From positions 1,726,001 through 1,790,000 of the forward strand of contig CM020520.1 of the NCBI GenBank assembly GCA_009823395.1: DNA of 64,000 nt. Direction: 5' to 3'. Positions 23,546-44,008 of the stretch are shown piece after piece. Made by a program: the position numbers and the translations under genes. The stretch's first letter is position 1, and every line of letters begins with the position of its first letter. The DNA is from Thamnaconus septentrionalis. Its lineage: Eukaryota; Chordata; Actinopteri; Tetraodontiformes; Monacanthidae. Below the pieces are notes generated by a model. It searched no databases. It had not been told where the DNA came from and was given only the letters and a program-made list of their open reading frames with translations.

Positions 23546-23843
23546 GTGCTTTGATTGGCTAAAGCTGCAACTGTTTCTTCATTTTCAATTCAATATCAAC
23601 AATCAATGTTTTCTCCAGATGGAAAAAATGCACAGAGGAGCACAGACGTCTACAAAGGCCTCACGTGGTGCAGTATATTGAAGGAAACAGGAGCTGCATC
23701 GTCACTCAATTATGTCTTGGAATTTATGTTGTTAATGAAGTTATTCAGTAATTAGTTAACTGACAGTTGGACGTTTTGCGCACACCTTTGTGAGACTCTG
23801 CGACCCTCACAGGGCTCCGGGGCCAGCGTTTGAACACCACGGC

Positions 23844-23866
23844 CCTCCCATAAACTTTATGGGAGG
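23844..23866. promoter_or_regulatory. perfect hairpin palindrome upstream of vipr2
   Basis: Two 11-base arms, CCTCCCATAAA and TTTATGGGAGG, are separated by a single base. It lies about 120 bases upstream of the TATA-like box. It may be a transposon-end relic, since the flanking GGCC-rich text resembles the hAT-like ends nearby. Confidence 0.5.
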
Positions 23867-23985
23867 CCATGATATCGGCCACACGATGTCGCTGTTGCTT
23901 TGTTTTTGTTTTTTTTTTTGTTTTTCTTCGTTTGTTTGTTTTTTAAAAAAATTTAAAGTTCGAGGTCGGACAGCGCGCGCTCGGA

Positions 23986-23995
23986 TATTTAAAAG
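23986..23995 (+). promoter_or_regulatory. vipr2: TATA-like box of vipr2
   Basis: TATTTAAAAG flanked by GC-rich sequence, 196 bases before the start codon. A start site near 24015-24025 would give a 5' UTR of about 160 bases. This is inference from motif and spacing. Confidence 0.5.
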
Positions 23996-24173
23996 GCTCG
24001 CGAACCTGGCCGCCACGCACACTCCTTTCCACACAGCGAGGCGGGAGTGGAAGTGAAGGCGGAGCTTGGAGCGTCCTGGACCGCAGGACCGGAGGACCAT
24101 AGGACCGCAGGGAGACGCTGTCCGGTTCGGTTCCAGCGTCGCGTGCTTCCTGCAGGCGCGCCGCTCAACCTGG

Positions 24174-24179
24174 ATGTGA
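24174..24179 (+). promoter_or_regulatory. vipr2: start-stop upstream ORF (ATG TGA) before the vipr2 start
   Basis: An ATG followed at once by TGA ends two bases before the main start codon at 24182. Its own context is weak (T at -3), whereas the main ATG has A at -3 and G at +4. Confidence 0.5.
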
Positions 24180-24181
24180 GC

Positions 24182-31976
<7,795 letters not shown>

Positions 31977-32692
31977 GCAGCCGCTCGTCTCCGTCCTCTT
32001 CATCAACGTGTTCACGGCTGCGGTGGCCGAGCCAAGACCAAAAAGACTGAAAAAACAAACAAACAGTGAAAACTGTTTTATTTTCAAATGAACAGAAAAG
32101 AAAAAGTTTATTTCTGACTTTCTTCTGAACCTATTCATCTCACACTCCCTCACATGTGTCCGTCCATGATGCCAGCCGGTCAGGAAAACACACACATTTA
32201 CTCATTATTTTTATCATTAACTGGTTTTTACATGTACTTTTCTATTGGCATTCAGAGTCTTTGCTGCAGCTGAACTCGAGTCTTTCTCAACTATTAGGAC
32301 TTGATGTTGAGTTGAGGTAAACTGTCATATAAAACATTGAACGCCAACAAAATAATATTTTTTTACATTCACTGTTCAAATTGCGTGACCGTTTTCTATC
32401 ATAGCTCTTCATTTAGTACATGATTGTGTTGGAAAATGATAAACTGTATAAACTTTGACTCCATGTATGTTCAAACATGTTTATATATGTATATAAATAT
32501 ATATATATGTGTGTGTGTGTGTGTATATATATGTGCATATATACATACATACATATATATTTATGTATATATATGTGTGTGTATGTATGCTCATATGTGT
32601 GTATATAGCGGAATATTTTCACGCCTCAAATTCATCGTTTTGAATTATTTTTATCTGTATTTTTCCTCATGAAAACAAAAAAGATCAATAAA
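31977..32692 (+). other. vipr2: vipr2 3' UTR (inferred)
   Basis: From the stop codon to the first good poly(A) signal, AATAAA at 32687-32692. From about 32030 onward this sequence is also present in every array unit. It has TA/TG/CATA microsatellite stretches at 32483-32610. Confidence 0.55.
32687..32692 (+). terminator. vipr2: candidate vipr2 poly(A) signal AATAAA
   Basis: First AATAAA after the stop. It recurs in most array units, but the unit that starts at 61739 lacks the segment that contains it. Confidence 0.5.
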
Positions 32693-32701
32693 AAATAGCA
32701 A

Positions 32702-33025
32702 AACCTGCAGCATCAATCGGATGGCAGCAGAGCTCTGTGAAGTGCAACACCTGCAGTATCCACAGGAGGGCAGCAGAGCCCTGTGATCTGCAACACCTGC
32801 AGCATCTCCCGGATGGCAGCAGAGCTCTGTGAAGTGCAACACCTGCAGTATCCACAGGAGGGCAGCAGAGCTCTGTGAAGTGCAACACCTGCAGTATCCA
32901 CAGGAGGGCAGCAGAGCCCTGTGATCTGCAACACCTGCAGCATCTCCCGGATGGCAGCAGAGCTCTGTGAAGTGCAACACCTGCAGTATCCACAGGAGGG
33001 CAGCAGAGCACTGTGAAGTCCAACT
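32702..33025 (+). repeat. 46-bp minisatellite in U0
   Basis: About seven tandem 46-base repeats with core AACACCTGCAG and GGCAGCAGAGC. Two variants alternate (TATCCACAGGAGGG and CATCTCCCGGAT). Other units have about four repeats, U6 (49147-49645) about ten. Reverse-strand cysteine-rich ORFs over this block are an effect of the repeat. Confidence 0.93.
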
Positions 33026-33039
33026 CCTGCAGCCTTTTT

Positions 33040-33087
33040 TACGAGCGAACGAACGAACGATCGATCAATCGAACGATAGATAGATTA

Positions 33088-33120
<33 letters not shown>

Positions 33121-33167
33121 TAGATAGAGACAGACAGACAGATAGATAGATGGATAGATAGATAGCT
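33040..33167 (+). repeat. GAAC/GATC/GATA/GACA tetranucleotide block in U0
   Basis: A compound tetranucleotide tract directly after the minisatellite. It recurs in every unit with different (GATA)n and (GACA)n lengths. Confidence 0.95.
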
Positions 33168-33218
33168 TTGGTTATTGTTGTTAGCACAGTGCGTCATTGT
33201 TAACTCTCGTTTGAGGTA

Positions 33219-33240
33219 ACTTCCGGCTAGCGCCATGTTG
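33219..33240 (+). promoter_or_regulatory. ETS plus YY1-like motif pair in each array unit
   Basis: ACTTCCGG (33219-33226) followed by CGCCATGTTG (33231-33240), spacing as in some housekeeping promoters. It is kept in all units, with a C/A variant between the two motifs (CTAG or ATAG). Promoter activity is only inferred. Confidence 0.35.
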
Positions 33241-33974
33241 GGGTGCGTTCCACTTCGATACCGCTCAATATAAGGTGTCGCCTTTCTGACGCACCGCAAG
33301 TTATTCAGATAGAAATTATATATTACATTTATCTACTACGACTACTACATAACTACATTGTGGTCAAGTAGCAATAGCACCCGACTATGTACCTATTTAC
33401 CCTATCGACCGCGATATAGTTTGTCCTAATAGAGTTGCCGTAAGGATCCTTGTCAGATCTCGTAGCTAGACAGATATTTGGAGCGAAATTAAGGACTTTA
33501 TCCTCACGCTGCCTGTTTTATCTCAAACCTGTTTGGTTCATGAAGAATCAGTGCTGTTGTGTAACAAGATTTTGTAAGTTTAAAACGCTTTAAATTACAT
33601 TTTTGGTGCGACAAGGAAGAGAAATAGCACAGATGTGTATGTTTACGCCAGAGCTGTAATTGGACTGAACCGTCAAGAACCACACACACAAGGTAATGGT
33701 CTGCGGAAATAAGGGGAATGTGATTGAATATGATTGTGCTGGATGTGTTATGAGTGTTGTGTGGCATGTGTCTTTTTAGTGTGGGTTTGAGTATTTATTG
33801 CTCCTTTTTCCACAATGCACCGAGGGAAGGCACTTTTAAATTTCGTTGCGCTTCTGTATAATGAAAATAAAGAGTTCATTTCAAAGCAATTCATAGAGAT
33901 GAAGTCACTAGATAATAAATCTTTGCAGAGTTTTTGCTCAGCCTCTAAACATTCTAACACCTGTGTTTCTCCAG

Positions 33975-34028
33975 CAGCTTCCATTCTGGAGTCTGGACCT
34001 GGAGGATGTGGAAGTGACGTCAGCTCAG
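33975..34028 (+). other. candidate 54-base exon in each array unit
   Basis: Bounded by TGTGTTTCTCCAG and CAGGTGAGCC, both strong splice-site matches. Its length is a multiple of three and it is open in all three frames' local context without matching a known protein. Upstream, a donor-like AAGGTAATG (33689-33697) and an acceptor-like CTTTTTAG (33772-33779) bound a possible 90-base intron. No coding function is claimed; it may belong to a noncoding transcript. Confidence 0.3.
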
Positions 34029-34318
34029 GTGAGCCATGTTATTTTTGTGTCATTAAATGAGTGAAATAGTTGCAACACGGCGGAAGCGGCTCTGAGAACT
34101 AACAGAGGAAAATGTCCAGAAAAGCTTCTCTGACTGGAGAAGCTAGTGGAACTGACTGACTGACCCCAGATCATCACCCAATGACGAGCAGTCGTTGCAT
34201 TTTATAGAAAAGAAAGAAAACGAGAAATAGAGTTGAATTTGATGCAAAATGATTTTTATTACTGAATAGAGCTCCGTATGAAAATACTTGTGATAACAAT
34301 CAGTGGTTTATGCGAGCA

Positions 34319-34372
<54 letters not shown>

Positions 34373-34375
34373 CAG

Positions 34376-34521
34376 GAGCTGCAAGGTGGGCTTTGTCTTC
34401 TTCAACTACTTCATCATGGCCAACTTCTTCTGGCTGCTGGTGGAGGGCCTCTACCTGCACGCCCTGCTGCTGCTCACACACCTGCTGCAGCCGCCCGCCG
34501 TCTACATGCTGATTGGCTGGG
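34376..34521 (+). pseudogene. vipr2 exon 7 copy 1 (U1), frameshifted
   Basis: Acceptor GCAG is kept but the first two exon bases (GT) are lost, and three more bases are missing near the 3' end (CACACACCTG and CGCCCGCCG differences). At 146 bases it is not phase-compatible with the gene. The intron-7 remnant and (CA)n follow, then the join to 3' UTR sequence near 34713. Confidence 0.85.
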
Positions 34522-34671
34522 GTAGGTGCACAGACGCACACACACACACACACGTTATCGTGTCCTGATTGTGACACTCAGCATTGCTCAGAGAGGGGAA
34601 GATGCCTCACACACAGTGCAAAGCAGAAGAGGACGAGCAGTAGCAACTGTCGTATTGTTAGTGTCGCACAC

Positions 34672-34714
<43 letters not shown>

Positions 34715-35257
34715 GCCTAGACCAAAAAGACTGAAAAAACAAACAAACAGTGAAAACTGTTTTATTTTCAAATGAACAGAAAAGAAAAAGTTTATTTCTG
34801 ACTTTCTTCTGAACCTATTCATCTCACACTCCCTCACATGTGTCCGTCCATGATGCCAGACGGTCAGGAAAACACACACATTTACTCATTATTTTTATCA
34901 TTAACTGGTTTTTACATGTACTTTTCTATTGGGATTCAGAGTCTTTGCTGCAGCTGAACTCGAGTCTTTCTCAACTATTAGGACTTGATGTTGAGTTGAG
35001 GTAAGCTGTCATACAAAACATTGAACGCCAACAAAATAATATTTTTTTACATTCACTGTTCAAATTGCGTGACCGTTTTCTATCATAGCTCTTCATTTAG
35101 TACATGATTGTGTTGGAAAATGATAAACTGTATAAACTTTGACTCCATGTATGTTCAAACATGTTTATATATGTATATAAATATATATCTGTGTGTGTGT
35201 GTGTGTATATATATATGCATATATACATACATACATACATACATACATACATACATA

Positions 35258-35397
35258 CATTTTCTATTGTTTTATTTTTACTTAGTTAGTTGCATGCTTC
35301 TATATTTTATGTACATTTCTTAAGTTGACTGGAATCCTTTTACGAAAAGAATTTCCTTTGGGATAAATAAAAGTATTTCTGATTCTGATTCTGATAC
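35258..35397 (+). mobile_element. retroelement-tail-like insert, present in U1-U11 but not U0
   Basis: About 135-140 bases between (CATA)n and ATACATATATAT, including ACTTAGTTAGTTGCATGC, GACTGGAATCC and TTTCCTTTGGGATAAATAAA, and ending in repeated GATTCT. An end of this kind (GGGATAAATAAAGT then short tandem repeats) is typical of non-LTR retrotransposon tails in fish. U0 (32540-32600) lacks it. In U6 it is partly blended away. Confidence 0.5.
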
Positions 35398-35406
35398 ATA
35401 TATATG

Positions 35407-35437
<31 letters not shown>

Positions 35438-35808
35438 ATGTATGCTCAAATGTGTGTATATAGCGGATTATTTTCACGCCTCAAATTCATCGTTTTGAAT
35501 TATTTTTATCTGTATTTTTCCTCATGAAAACAAAAAAGATCAATAAAAAATAGCAAAACCTGCAGCATCAATCGGATGGCAGCAGAGCTCTGTGAAGTGC
35601 AACACCTGCAGTATCCACAGGAGGGCAGCAGAGCCCTGTGATCTGCAACACCTGCAGCATCTCCCGGATGGCAGCAGAGCTCTGTGAAGTGCAACACCTG
35701 CAGTATCCACAGGAGGGCAGCAGAGCACTGTGAAGTCCAACTCCTGCAGCCTTTTTTACGAGCGAGCGAACGAACGAACGATCGATCAATCGAACGATAG
35801 ATAGATTA

Positions 35809-35845
<37 letters not shown>

Positions 35846-37031
35846 TAGATAGATAGATAGATGGATGGATAGATAGATAGCTTTGGTTATTGTTGTTAGC
35901 ACAGTGCGTCATTGTTAACTCTCGTTTGAGGTAACTTCCGGATAGCGCCATGTTGGGGTGCGTTCCACTTCGATACCGCTCAATATAAGGTGTCGCCTTT
36001 CTGACGCACCGCAAGTTATTCAGATAGAAATTATATATTACATTTATCTACTAGGACTACTACATAACTACATTGTGGTCAAGTAGCAATAGCACCCGAC
36101 TATGTACCTAGTTACCCTATCGACCGCGATATAGTTTGTCCTAATAGAGTTGCCGTAAGGATCCTTGTCAGATTTCGTAGCTAGACAGATATTTGGAGCG
36201 AAATTAAGGACTTTATCCTCACGCTGCCTGTTTTATCTCAAACCTGTTTGGTTCATGAAGAATCAGTGCTGTTGTGTAACAAGATTTTGTAAGTTTAAAA
36301 CGCTTTAAATTACATTTTTGGTGCGACAAGGAAGAGAAATAGCACAGATGTGTATGTTTACGCCAGAGCTGTAATTGGACTGAACCGTCAAGAACCACAC
36401 ACACAAGGTAATGGTCTGCGGAAATAAGGGGAATGTGATTGAATATGATTGTGCTGGATGTGTTATGAGTGTTGTGTGGCATGTGTCTTTTTAGTGTGGG
36501 TTTGAGTATTTATTGCTCCTTTTCCACAATGCACCGAGGGAAGGCACTTTTAAATTTCGTTGCGCTTCTGTATAATGAAAATAAAGAGTTCATTTCAAAG
36601 CAATTCATAGAGATGAAGTCACTAGATAATAAATCTTTGCAGAGTTTTTGCTCAGCCTCTAAACATTCTAACACCTGTGTTTTCCAGCAGCTTCCATTCT
36701 GGAGTCTGGACCTGGAGGATGTGGAAGTGACGTCAGCTCAGGTGAGCCATGTTATTTTTGTGTCATTAAATGAGTGAAATAGTTGCAACACGGCGGAAGC
36801 GGCTCTGAGAACTAACAGAGGAAAATGTCCAGAAAAGCTTCTCTGACTGGAGAAGCTAGTGGAACTGACTGACTGACCCCAGATCATCACCCAATGACGA
36901 GCAGTCGTTGCATTTTATAGAAAAGAAAGAAAACGAGAAATAGAGTTGAATTTGATGCAAAATGATTTTTATTACTGAATAGAGCTCCGTATGAAAATAC
37001 TTGTGATAACAATCAGTGGTTTATGCGAGCA

Positions 37032-37097
<66 letters not shown>

Positions 37098-37248
37098 GTG
37101 AGCTGCAAGGTGGGCTTTGTCTTCTTCAACTACTTCATCATGGCCAACTTCTTCTGGCTGCTGGTGGAGGGCCTCTACCTGCACGCCCTGCTGCTGCTCA
37201 CACACACCTGCTGCAGCCGCCTCGCCGTCTACATGCTGATTGGCTGGG
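37098..37248 (+). pseudogene. vipr2 exon 7 copy 2 (U2), intact exon
   Basis: All 151 bases equal the parent exon, with GCAG acceptor and GTAGGT donor. It is an isolated exon without its neighbours, so it is a partial gene copy rather than a gene. Splicing into it from exon 6 or exon 12 would keep frame at the junction. Confidence 0.93.
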
Positions 37249-37397
37249 GTAGGTGCACAGACGCACACACACACACGTTATCGTGTCCTGATTGTGACAC
37301 TCAGCATTGCTCAGAGAGGGGAAGATGCCTCACACACAGTGCAAAGCAGAAGAGGACGAGCAGTAGCAACTGTCGTATTGTTAGTGTCGCACACTTT

Positions 37398-37433
<36 letters not shown>

Positions 37434-37906
37434 GCCTAGACCAAAAAGACTGAAAAAACAAACAAACAGTGAAAACTGTTTTATTTTCAAATGAACAGAA
37501 AAGAAAAAGTTTATTTCTGACTTTCTTCTGAACCTATTCATCTCACACTCCCTCACATGTGTCCGTCCATGATGCCAGACGGTCAGGAAAACACACACAT
37601 TTACTCATTATTTTTATCATTAACTGGTTTTTACATGTACTTTTCTATTGGGATTCAGAGTCTTTGCTGCAGCTGAACTCGAGTCTTTCTCAACTATTAG
37701 GACTTGATGTTGAGTTGAGGTAAGCTGTCATACAAAACATTGAACGCCAACAAAATAATATTTTTTTACATTCACTGTTCAAATTGCGTGACCGTTTTCT
37801 ATCATAGCTCTTCATTTAGTACATGATTGTGTTGGAAAATGATAAACTGTATAAACTTTGACTCCATGTATGTTCAAACATGTTTATATATGTATATAAA
37901 TATATA

Positions 37907-37951
<45 letters not shown>

Positions 37952-38510
37952 ATATATATACACATACATACATACATACATACATACATATTCTATTTTT
38001 TTTTTACTTAGTTAGTTGCATGCTTCTATATTTTATGTACATTTCTTAAGTTGACTGGAATCCTTTTACGAAAAGAATTTCCTTCGGGATAAATAAAAGT
38101 ATTTCTGATTCTGATTCTGATACATATATATGTGTGTGTATGTATGCTCAAATGTGTGTATATAGCGGATTATTTTCACGCCTCAAATTCATCGTTTTGA
38201 ATTATTTTTATCTGTATTTTTCCTCATGAAAACAAAAAAGATCAATAAAAAATAGCAAAACCTGCAGCATCAATCGGATGGCAGCAGAGCTCTGTGAAGT
38301 GCAACACCTGCAGTATCCACAGGAGGGCAGCAGAGCCCTGTGATCTGCAACACCTGCAGCATCTCCCGGATGGCAGCAGAGCTCTGTGAAGTGCAACACC
38401 TGCAGTATCCACAGGAGGGCAGCAGAGCACTGTGAAGTCCAACTCCTGCAGCCTTTTTTACGAGCGAGCGAACGAACGAACGATCGATCAATCGAACGAT
38501 AGATAGATTA

Positions 38511-38543
<33 letters not shown>

Positions 38544-39723
38544 TAGATAGATGGATGGATAGATAGATAGCTTTGGTTATTGTTGTTAGCACAGTGCGTC
38601 ATTGTTAACTCTCGTTTGAGGTAACTTCCGGATAGCGCCATGTTGGGGTGCGTTCCACTTCGATACCGCTCAATATAAGGTGTCGCCTTTCTGACGCACC
38701 GCAAGTTATTCAGATAGAAATTATATATTACATTTATCTACTAGGACTACTACATAACTACATTGTGGTCAAGTAGCAATAGCACCCGACTATGTACCTA
38801 GTTACCCTATCGACCGCGATATAGTTTGTCCTAATAGAGTTGCCGTAAGGATCCTTGTCAGATCTCGTAGCTAGACAGATATTTGGAGCGAAATTAAGGA
38901 CTTTATCCTCACGCTGCCTGTTTTATCTCAAACCTGTTTGGTTCATGAAGAATCAGTGCTGTTGTGTAACAAGATTTTGTAAGTTTAAAACGCTTTAAAT
39001 TACATTTTGGTGCGACAAGGAAGAGAAATAGCACAGATGTGTATGTTTACGCCAGAGCTGTAATTGGACTGAACCGTCAAGAACCACACACACAAGGTAA
39101 TGGTCTGCGGAAATAAGGGGAATGTGATTGAATATGATTGTGCTGGATGTGTTATGAGTGTTGTGTGGCATGTGTCTTTTTAGTGTGGGTTTGAGTATTT
39201 ATTGCTCCTTTTTCCACAATGCACCGAGGAAGGCACTTTTAAATTTCGTTGCGCTTCTGTATAATGAAAATAAAGAGTTCATTTCAAAGCAATTCATAGA
39301 GATGAAGTCACTAGATAATAAATCTTTGCAGAGTTTTTGCTCAGCCTCTAAACATTCTAACACCTGTGTTTCTCCAGCAGCTTCCATTCTGGAGTCTGGA
39401 CCTGGAGGATGTGGAAGTGACGTCAGCTCAGGTGAGCCATGTTATTTTGTGTCATTAAATGAGTGAAATAGTTGCAACACGGGCGAAGCGGCTCTGAGAA
39501 CTAACAGAGGAAAATGTCCAGAAAAGCTTCTCTGACTGGAGAAGCTAGTGGAACTGACTGACTGACCCCAGATCATCACCCAATGACGAGCAGTCGTTGC
39601 ATTTTATAGAAAAGAAAGAAAACGAGAAATAGAGTTGAATTTGATGCAAAATGATTTTTATTACTGAATAGAGCTCCGTATGAAAATACTTGTGATAACA
39701 ATCAGTGGTTTATGCGAGCACAG

Positions 39724-39797
<74 letters not shown>

Positions 39798-39799
39798 AG

Positions 39800-39950
39800 G
39801 TGAGCTGCAAGGTGGGCTTTGTCTTCTTCAACTACTTCATCATGGCCAACTTCTTCTGGCTGCTGGTGGAGGGCCTCTACCTGCACGCCCTGCTGCTGCT
39901 CACACACACCTGCTGCAGCCGCCTCGCCGTCTACATGCTGATTGGCTGGG
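39800..39950 (+). pseudogene. vipr2 exon 7 copy 3 (U3), intact exon
   Basis: Identical to the parent exon over 151 bases. The acceptor is CGCAG instead of TGCAG and the donor is GTAGGT. Confidence 0.93.
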
Positions 39951-40101
39951 GTAGGTGCACAGACGCACACACACACACACGTTATCGTGTCCTGATTGTG
40001 ACACTCAGCATTGCTCAGAGAGGGGAAGATGCCTCACACACAGTGCAAAGCAGAAGAGGACGAGCAGTAGCAACTGTCGTATTGTTAGTGTCGCACACTT
40101 T

Positions 40102-40139
<38 letters not shown>

Positions 40140-40614
40140 GCCTAGACCAAAAAGACTGAAAAAACAAACAAACAGTGAAAACTGTTTTATTTTCAAATGA
40201 ACAGAAAAGAAAAAGTTTATTTCTGACTTTCTTCTGAACCTATTCATCTCACACTCCCTCACATGTGTCCGTCCATGATGCCAGACGGTCAGGAAAACAC
40301 ACACATTTACTCATTATTTTTATCATTAACTGGTTTTTACATGTACTTTTCTATTGGGATTCAGAGTCTTTGCTGCAGCTGAACTCGAGTCTTTCTCAAC
40401 TATTAGGACTTGATGTTGAGTTGAGGTAAGCTGTCATACAAAACATTGAACGCCAACAAAATAATATTTTTTTACATTCACTGTTCAAATTGCGTGACCG
40501 TTTTCTATCATAGCTCTTCATTTAGTACATGATTGTGTTGGAAAATGATAAACTGTATAAACTTTGACTCCATGTATGTTCAAACATGTTTATATATGTA
40601 TATAAATATATATA

Positions 40615-40662
<48 letters not shown>

Positions 40663-41249
40663 TGCATATATACATACATACATACATACATACATACACA
40701 TACATACATTTTCTATTGTTTTATTTTTACTTAGTTAGTTGCATGCTTCTATATTTTATGTACATTTCTTAAGTTGACTGGAATCCTTTTACGAAAAGAA
40801 TTTCCTTCGGGATAAATAAAAGTATTTCTGATTCTGATTCTGATACATATATATGTATGTATATATATATGTGTGTGTATGTATGCTCAAATGTGTGTAT
40901 ATAGCGGATTATTTTCACGCCTCAAATTCATCGTTTTGAATTATTTTTATCTGTATTTTTCCTCATGAAAACAAAAAAGATCAATAAAAAATAGCAAAAC
41001 CTGCAGCATCAATCGGATGGCAGCAGAGCTCTGTGAAGTGCAACACCTGCAGTATCCACAGGAGGGCAGCAGAGCCCTGTGATCTGCAACACCTGCAGCA
41101 TCTCCCGGATGGCAGCAGAGCTCTGTGAAGTGCAACACCTGCAGTATCCACAGGAGGGCAGCAGAGCACTGTGAAGTCCAACTCCTGCAGCCTTTTTTAC
41201 GAGCGAGCGAACGAACGAACGATCGATCAATCGAACGATAGATAGATTA

Positions 41250-41282
<33 letters not shown>

Positions 41283-42491
41283 TAGATAGATAGATGGATG
41301 GATAGATAGATAGCTTTGGTTATTGTTGTTAGCACAGTGCGTCATTGTTAACTCTCGTTTGAGGTAACTTCCGGCTAGCGCCATGTTGGGGTGCGTTCCA
41401 CTTCGATACCGCTCAATATAAGGTGTCGCCTTTCTGACGCACCGCAAGTTATTCAGATAGAAATTATATATTACATTTATCTACTAGGACTACTACATAA
41501 CTACATTGTGGTCAAGTAGCAATAGCACCCGACTATGTACCTAGTTACCCTATCAACCGCGATATAGTGTGTCCTAATAGAGTTGCCGTAAGGATCCTTG
41601 TCAGATCTCGTAGCTAGACAGATATTTGGAGCGAAATTAAGGACTTTATCCTCACGCTGCCTGTTTTATCTCAAACCTGTTTGGTTCATGAAGAATCAGT
41701 GCTGTTGTGTAACAAGATTTTGTAAGTTTAAAACGCTTTAAATTACATTTTTGGTGCGACAAGGAAGAGAAATAGCACAGATGTGTATGTTTACGCCAGA
41801 GCTGTAATTGGACTGAACCGTCAAGAACCACACACACAAGGTAATGGTCTGCGGAAATAAGGGGAATGTGATTGAATATGATTGTGCTGGATGTGTTATG
41901 AGTGTTGTGTGGCATGTGTCTTTTTAGTGTGGGTTTGAGTATTTATTGCTCCTTTTTCCACAATGCACCGAGGGAAGGCACTTTTAAATTTCGTTGCGCT
42001 TCTGTATAATGAAAATAAAGAGTTCATTTCAAAGCAATTCATAGAGATGAAGTCACTAGATAATAAATCTTTGCAGAGTTTTTGCTCAGCCTCTAAACAT
42101 TCTAACACCTGTGTTTCTCCAGCAGCTTCCATTCTGGAGTCTGGACCTGGAGGATGTGGAAGTGACGTCAGCTCAGGTGAGCCATGTTATTTTTGTGTCA
42201 TTAAATGAGTGAAATAGTTGCAACACGGCGGAAGCGGCTCTGAGAACTAACAGAGGAAAATGTCCAGAAAAGCTTCTCTGACTGGAGAAGCTAGTGGAAC
42301 TGACTGACTGACCCCAGATCATCACCCAATGACGAGCAGTCGTTGCATTTTATAGAAAAGAAAGAAAACGAGAAATAGAGTTGAATTTGATGCAAAATGA
42401 TTTTTATTACTGAATAGAGCTCCGTATGAAAATACTTGTGATAACAATCAGTGGTTTATGAGCACAACAATCAGTGGTTTGTGTGTGTGCA

Positions 42492-42555
<64 letters not shown>

Positions 42556-42706
42556 GTGAGCTGCAAGGTGGGCTTTGTCTTCTTCAACTACTTCATCATG
42601 GCCAACTTCTTCTGGCTGCTGGTGGAGGGCCTCTACCTGCACGCCCTGCTGCTGCTCACACACACCTGCTGCAGCCGCCTCGCCGTCTACATGCTGATTG
42701 GCTGGG
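42556..42706 (+). pseudogene. vipr2 exon 7 copy 4 (U4), intact exon
   Basis: Identical to the parent exon over 151 bases, with both splice sites. The sequence before its (TG)n tract carries an extra AACAATCAGTGGTTT duplication also hinted at before copy 11. Confidence 0.93.
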
Positions 42707-42855
42707 GTAGGTGCACAGACGCACACACACACACGTTATCGTGTCCTGATTGTGACACTCAGCATTGCTCAGAGAGGGGAAGATGCCTCACACACAGTGC
42801 AAAGCAGAAGAGGACGAGCAGTAGCAACTGTCGTATTGTTAGTGTCGCACACTTT

Positions 42856-42886
<31 letters not shown>

Positions 42887-43971
42887 AGCCTAGACCAAAA
42901 AGACTGAAAAAACAAACAAACAGTGAAAACTGTTTTATTTTCAAATGAACAGAAAAGAAAAAGTTTATTTCTGACTTTCTTCTGAACCTATTCATCTCAC
43001 ACTCCCTCACATGTGTCCGTCCATGATGCCAGACGGTCAGGAAAACACACACATTTACTCATTATTTTTATCATTAACTGGTTTTTACATGTACTTTTCT
43101 ATTGGGATTCAGAGTCTTTGCTGCAGCTGAACTCGAGTCTTTCTCAACTATTAGGACTTGATGTTGAGTTGAGGTAAGCTGTCATACAAAACATTGAACG
43201 CCAACAAAATAATATTTTTTTACATTCACTGTTCAAATTGCGTGACCGTTTTCTATCATAGCTCTTCATTTAGTACATGATTGTGTTGGAAAATGATAAA
43301 CTGTATAAACTTTGACTCCATGTATGTTCAAACATGTTTATATATGTATATAAATATATATCTGTGTGTGTGTGTGTGTATATATATGTATATATACATA
43401 CATACATACATACATACATACATACATTTTCTATTGTTTTATTTTTACTTAGTTAGTTGCATGCTTCTATATTTTATGTACATTTCTTAAGTTGACTGGA
43501 ATCCTTTTACGAAAAGAATTTCCTTCGGGATAAATAAAAGTATTTCTGATTCTGATTCTGATACATATATATGTATGTATATATATATATATGTGTGTGT
43601 ATGTATGCTCAAATGTGTGTATATAGCGGATTATTTTCACGCCTCAAATTCATCGTTTTGAATTATTTTTATCTGTATTTTTCCTCATGAAAACAAAAAA
43701 GATCAATAAAAAATAGCAAAACCTGCAGCATCAATCGGATGGCAGCAGAGCTCTGTGAAGTGCAACACCTGCAGTATCCACAGGAGGGCAGCAGAGCCCT
43801 GTGATCTGCAACACCTGCAGCATCTCCCGGATGGCAGCAGAGCTCTGTGAAGTGCAACACCTGCAGTATCCACAGGAGGGCAGCAGAGCACTGTGAAGTC
43901 CAACTCCTGCAGCCTTTTTTACGAGCGAGCGAACGAACGAACGATCGATCAATCGAACGATAGATAGATTA

Positions 43972-44008
<37 letters not shown>

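Noticed and set aside
24047..24181. Upstream extension of the vipr2 reading frame to 24047
   Set aside because: That frame begins at a GTG codon, not ATG. The ATG at 24182 has good context and starts a signal peptide.
32702..33025. CRISPR-like regular repeats
   Set aside because: The 46-bp repeats adjoin without unique spacers and the DNA is vertebrate.
33504..33767. A recurrent 87-codon reverse ORF (start MPHNTHNTSS)
   Set aside because: It is kept only because the units are nearly identical. It resembles no protein I know and is broken in several units.
33815..34060. A recurrent 81-codon forward ORF (start MHRGKALLNF)
   Set aside because: Same reason; it also changes C terminus between units through single-base indels. 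I keep only the splice-site observation inside it.
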